In this document: piece after piece, positions 17,084 to 19,499 of the stretch
Layout of the letters: each line of letters starts with the position of its first letter
Position numbering within the stretch: the stretch's first letter is position 1
Origin: JAWLGW01 sp964569055
GTDB lineage: Bacteria > Planctomycetota > J058
Direction: 5' to 3'
Length of the DNA stretch: 19,499 nt
Assembly (NCBI GenBank): GCA_964569055.1
Contig: CAZMSZ010000114.1
Coordinates: 1 to 19,499 of the forward strand
Translations under genes and position numbers: made by a program
Notes under the pieces: model-generated
What the model was told of the DNA's origin: nothing
The model's database searches: none
The model's input: the letters and a program-made list of their open reading frames with translations, nothing else

Positions 17084-18409
17084 ATGAGCTCCCTCCGCCC
17101 GACCCGCCTCGTCCCCGCCTTCGCCCTCCTCCTGGCCCTCGCCCCGGCCGTCGTGTTCGGCGACGGGCTGTCGAGGAAGGAGGTCTCGCAGCTCAAGCGC
17201 GACGTGGGCGCGGCGGCGCAGGAGGGGCGCTGGGACGCCGTGGGCGAGCTGCTGCGCCAGCTCGCCGCCGACGACGACAGGAAGACGTTCTCGTTCATCG
17301 TCAACGTGATCGAGTCGGCGCCGCCGGGCTACGAGCTCGGCATGGTGCTGCGCGACATCGTCTCGCACATGAGCGACAAGGGCGTGCAGCGCGAGATCGA
17401 GAAGGAGGCGCTCAAGTCGAAGTCGCCCGAGGTGCGGCGCGCGCTCATCATGCACCTCGCCGAGCGCGAGCGCTGGCCGGTGCTGATCGATTCGCTCCGC
17501 GACGACGACGAGCAGGTGGCCGCGCTCGCCGCCTGGAAGCTGATCGACCACCGCGTGGAGGCGGCGGTCGAGCCCATGATCGACCTCATGGAGAAGCTCG
17601 AGAAGGAGCAGGAGGGGATCTGGGACGTCCTGCGCAACGGGCTGGGCAAGCTCCTCGGGGGGCGCAGCGAGCTGGCGATCGAGTACCGCTCGCGGTGGGA
17701 GCTGATCCAGGCCAAGGGGGGCCTGGCCGCGGTCACTCCGCGCGAGGAGCGCCGCGAGCAGCCGGGCGAGCTGCGCTCGGGCGTGCGGCTGTTCGGGCGC
17801 GAGATCGAGTGCACCCGCGTGGTGTTCGTGCTCGACGTCTCGGGCTCCATGGAGACGATCGACCCCGACCAGGCGCCCGACGAGGAGGACCTCGCCAGCC
17901 GCGCGCGCGGCGGGGGCGCGAGCAAGGGCCGCGAGGGCGAGAAGAAGGGGCTCACCCGCCTCGAGCGCGCCCAGCGTCAGCTCAAGCGCGTGCTCGAGAA
18001 CCTGCCGGCCACGTACAAGATCAACATCGTGGCCTACTCCTCGCGCGTGAAGATCTGGAGCGCCAACGAGGGCGACCGGCCCCCACAGCTCAAGCCGCTG
18101 ACCGACGCCAACCGGCAGGCCGCGATCGACTTCGTGGACGGGTTCCGGGCCGACGGGACGACCGCCACCGACATGGCGCTCCTGCGCGCGTTCGACGTCG
18201 AGGGGGCGCGCTGCATCTACCTCCTCTCCGACGGGTTCGCCACGCACGACGGGCAGAACAAGATCCCGACCGAGGAGATCCTCCAGATCGTGCGCGGCTT
18301 CAAGGACCGCCACGTGACGGTGCACACGCTCGGCTTCAAGGAGGCCGACGTGGAGATGATGCGGGCCGTGGCCGAGACCACCGGCGGCGAGTACAGCGAC
18401 ATCAAGTGA
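17084..18409 (+). CDS. Exported HEAT-repeat / von Willebrand factor A domain protein
   Basis: 441 residues. A signal peptide (about 1-27, hydrophobic FALLLALAPAVV) is followed by alpha-helical HEAT-like repeats (about 85-210; for example SPEVRRALIMHLAERE and DDEQVAALAAWKLIDH). The C-terminal VWA domain (about 243-441) has a complete metal site: DVSGSM (251-256), a Thr in GTTATD (358-363) and LLSDGF (380-385). A charged Gly/Lys/Arg loop (about 261-290) sits right after the first metal motif and is longer than usual. VWA domains with an intact site normally bind protein partners through Mg2+, so this is probably a scaffold or adhesion component in the periplasm; no partner can be named. No Shine-Dalgarno sequence precedes the ATG. 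The next gene also encodes HEAT repeats outside the membrane. Confidence 0.88.
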   Translation: MSSLRPTRLVPAFALLLALAPAVVFGDGLSRKEVSQLKRDVGAAAQEGRWDAVGELLRQLAADDDRKTFSFIVNVIESAPPGYELGMVLRDIVSHMSDKGVQREIEKEALKSKSPEVRRALIMHLAERERWPVLIDSLRDDDEQVAALAAWKLIDHRVEAAVEPMIDLMEKLEKEQEGIWDVLRNGLGKLLGGRSELAIEYRSRWELIQAKGGLAAVTPREERREQPGELRSGVRLFGREIECTRVVFVLDVSGSMETIDPDQAPDEEDLASRARGGGASKGREGEKKGLTRLERAQRQLKRVLENLPATYKINIVAYSSRVKIWSANEGDRPPQLKPLTDANRQAAIDFVDGFRADGTTATDMALLRAFDVEGARCIYLLSDGFATHDGQNKIPTEEILQIVRGFKDRHVTVHTLGFKEADVEMMRAVAETTGGEYSDIK

Positions 18410-18418
18410 ACCCCGCCG

Positions 18419-18449
18419 CGGCGAGCCCCGTCGTGACACGGGGCCGCCG
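18419..18449 (+). terminator. Strong hairpin after the VWA/HEAT gene
   Basis: CGGCG-A-GCCCCGT (18419-18431) pairs with ACGGGGC-CGCCG (18438-18449): 12 bp with one bulged A and a 6-nt loop, starting 10 nt after the stop codon. The sequence after it is not T-rich. Its placement between a stop codon and the next -10-like box supports a terminator of the I-shaped kind. Confidence 0.6.
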
Positions 18450-18456
18450 AACCCGG

Positions 18457-18462
18457 TAGGCT
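18457..18462 (+). promoter_or_regulatory. Putative -10 box TAGGCT of the HEAT-repeat gene
   Basis: CCGGTAGGCT follows the hairpin directly and lies 37 nt before the GTG at 18500. That gene has its own Shine-Dalgarno sequence, so this would be a normal leadered promoter. Confidence 0.35.
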
Positions 18463-18499
18463 GAGGGGGCTCGGCGCGGGGGCCCGGGCCGGAGGACGG

Positions 18500-19499
18500 G
18501 TGAAGACCAGGGGCGCGCTCAAGTGGGGCTTCGTGTTCCTGCTGGGCGGCACGATCGGGGCCTTCGCCACGCTGGCGGCCATGCTGGGCGAGGAGGCCCC
18601 GCCCGTCACCGCGGGCGCGCTCGCGCCGATCCCGCTCCCCACCGACCCCAAGGCTCGGCTGCCCGAGCCGGTGGAGCTCGAGGCGACCGGCGACGAGGAC
18701 CTCGCGCGCGCGCTCGAGCAGGCGCTGTTCGAGCGCCGCTGGGAGCGGGTGGGCGCGGTGGCCCGCGCGCTGCGCCAGCGCGCCGCCGAGCGGAGCCCCG
18801 CCCAGGCCGCCGCGCCGGCGAGCGACCCGAGCGAGCCCTCCCTGCTCGCGCTGCGCGACGAGCTCGCGCGGCAGTCGTTCCGGCGCGAGCTGGAGCGGCG
18901 CGACAACGCCGCCACCCGCGCCGCCGCGCCCGACCTGCCCCTCGACGAGCGCGAGCAGCGGCTGGTCGACCTGTTCCTCGCCCCCGCACCGGGCGAGCTC
19001 GAGCGCGCCGTGCGCCGCGACGCCGCCCTGCTGCTGGCGCGGCTCGGGACCGAGGGCGGCCGCGCCGCGCTGCTGCAGGCCCTGCGCGAGCCCGACCTCG
19101 AGCGGGCGGACCTCGCCGAGGAGGCCCTCGCGCGCGCCGACGACCCCGCGATCGCCGCGGCGCTGACCGAGCTGGTGCGCAAGGACCCCGACCCGCGGCT
19201 GCGCCTGCGGGCGGCGCGCGCGCTCGGCGCCGCGCCCGAGGTGGTGCGCGGCGGACGCGCCGCGGTCGCGCTGGCCGCGATCGCGCTCGACGATCAGGAC
19301 GCCGAGGTGCGCCAGGCCGCGCTCCGCGGCCTGGGCGAGGTCGAGCTCGAGGCCTGCCCGCCCGCGCGCGCCGCCCTCGGCCGCGTGGTGGGCGACCCCG
19401 CCGAGCCGCTCGAGCTGCGCCGCGCGGCGCTGGGCGCGGTGCGCCACTACGAGTCGGTGGCCCGCCGCCTCCCCGCCGAGCTGGCCGAGCAGCTCGAGC
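18500..19499 (+). CDS. Membrane-anchored HEAT-repeat protein, 3' end beyond the window
   Basis: At least 333 residues, open to the window edge. The start is GTG at 18500 with GGAGG (18491-18495) 4 nt before it. The N-terminus MKTRGALKWG is basic and is followed by a single hydrophobic helix (about 10-29), so the protein is probably anchored with the bulk outside the cytoplasm. A Pro-rich linker and helical segments (50-150) lead into HEAT-like repeats from about 155: ALLLARLGTEGGRAALLQAL, KDPDPRLRLRAARALG (with the typical D-P-R-L-R-A-A-A-L pattern) and DDQDAEVRQAALRGLGEVEL. Such arrays are protein-protein interaction platforms. The gene follows the VWA/HEAT gene by 90 nt but has its own promoter-like box after a hairpin. 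Function unknown. Confidence 0.78.
   Translation, partial: MKTRGALKWGFVFLLGGTIGAFATLAAMLGEEAPPVTAGALAPIPLPTDPKARLPEPVELEATGDEDLARALEQALFERRWERVGAVARALRQRAAERSPAQAAAPASDPSEPSLLALRDELARQSFRRELERRDNAATRAAAPDLPLDEREQRLVDLFLAPAPGELERAVRRDAALLLARLGTEGGRAALLQALREPDLERADLAEEALARADDPAIAAALTELVRKDPDPRLRLRAARALGAAPEVVRGGRAAVALAAIALDDQDAEVRQAALRGLGEVELEACPPARAALGRVVGDPAEPLELRRAALGAVRHYESVARRLPAELAEQLE

Overview
This 19.5 kb window is very GC-rich, densely coding bacterial DNA. It is probably a scaffold from a metagenome-assembled or draft genome, because it carries a run of exactly 100 N at 9426-9525. An LpxB gene, many lipoproteins and exported proteins point to a diderm with lipid A. A transmembrane Ser/Thr kinase, an FHA protein carrying a planctomycete-type cytochrome c domain, and exported VWA/HEAT-repeat proteins make Planctomycetota the best guess. 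A myxobacterium-like deltaproteobacterial lineage is the alternative. The lineage is inferred, not shown.

Layout. (1) 1-4101: the 3' part of a membrane Ser/Thr kinase converges, with a 3-nt gap, on a gene for an FHA - transmembrane - haem c - PKD-like protein. (2) 4215-8591, minus strand: a NodU/CmcH-type carbamoyltransferase, then an SNase-like coiled-coil lipoprotein with a TTG start, then a secreted two-domain phospholipase D-like protein. Hairpins lie in the intergenic spacers. (3) 8754-9419, plus strand: a zinc-ribbon membrane protein divergent from the carbamoyltransferase. (4) The N gap. (5) 9526-13466, minus strand: a purine-catabolism operon, read as molybdopterin subunit, 2Fe-2S subunit, FAD subunit of a xanthine dehydrogenase-type enzyme, then guanine deaminase cut by the gap. 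The four genes are joined by three GTGA overlaps. (6) 13541-15558, minus strand: two lipoproteins of unknown role, the smaller with an HExxH motif, also joined by a GTGA overlap. (7) 15838 to the end, plus strand: lpxB, a VWA/HEAT exported protein, a strong hairpin, and a membrane-anchored HEAT-repeat protein running off the window.

How the genes may work together. The kinase and FHA protein look like a phospho-signalling pair, with a haem domain on the far side of the membrane. Guanine deaminase makes xanthine, the likely substrate of the dehydrogenase beside it. Most other genes concern the cell envelope.

The most unusual points are the FHA/haem fusion, a set of genes whose start codon sits 7-9 nt after a TAnnnT box with no Shine-Dalgarno sequence (leaderless candidates), a perfect hairpin over the ribosome binding site of the dehydrogenase large subunit, and an SNase-like lipoprotein that appears to lack its catalytic residues. 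No RNA genes, CRISPR arrays, insertion sequences or attachment sites were seen.
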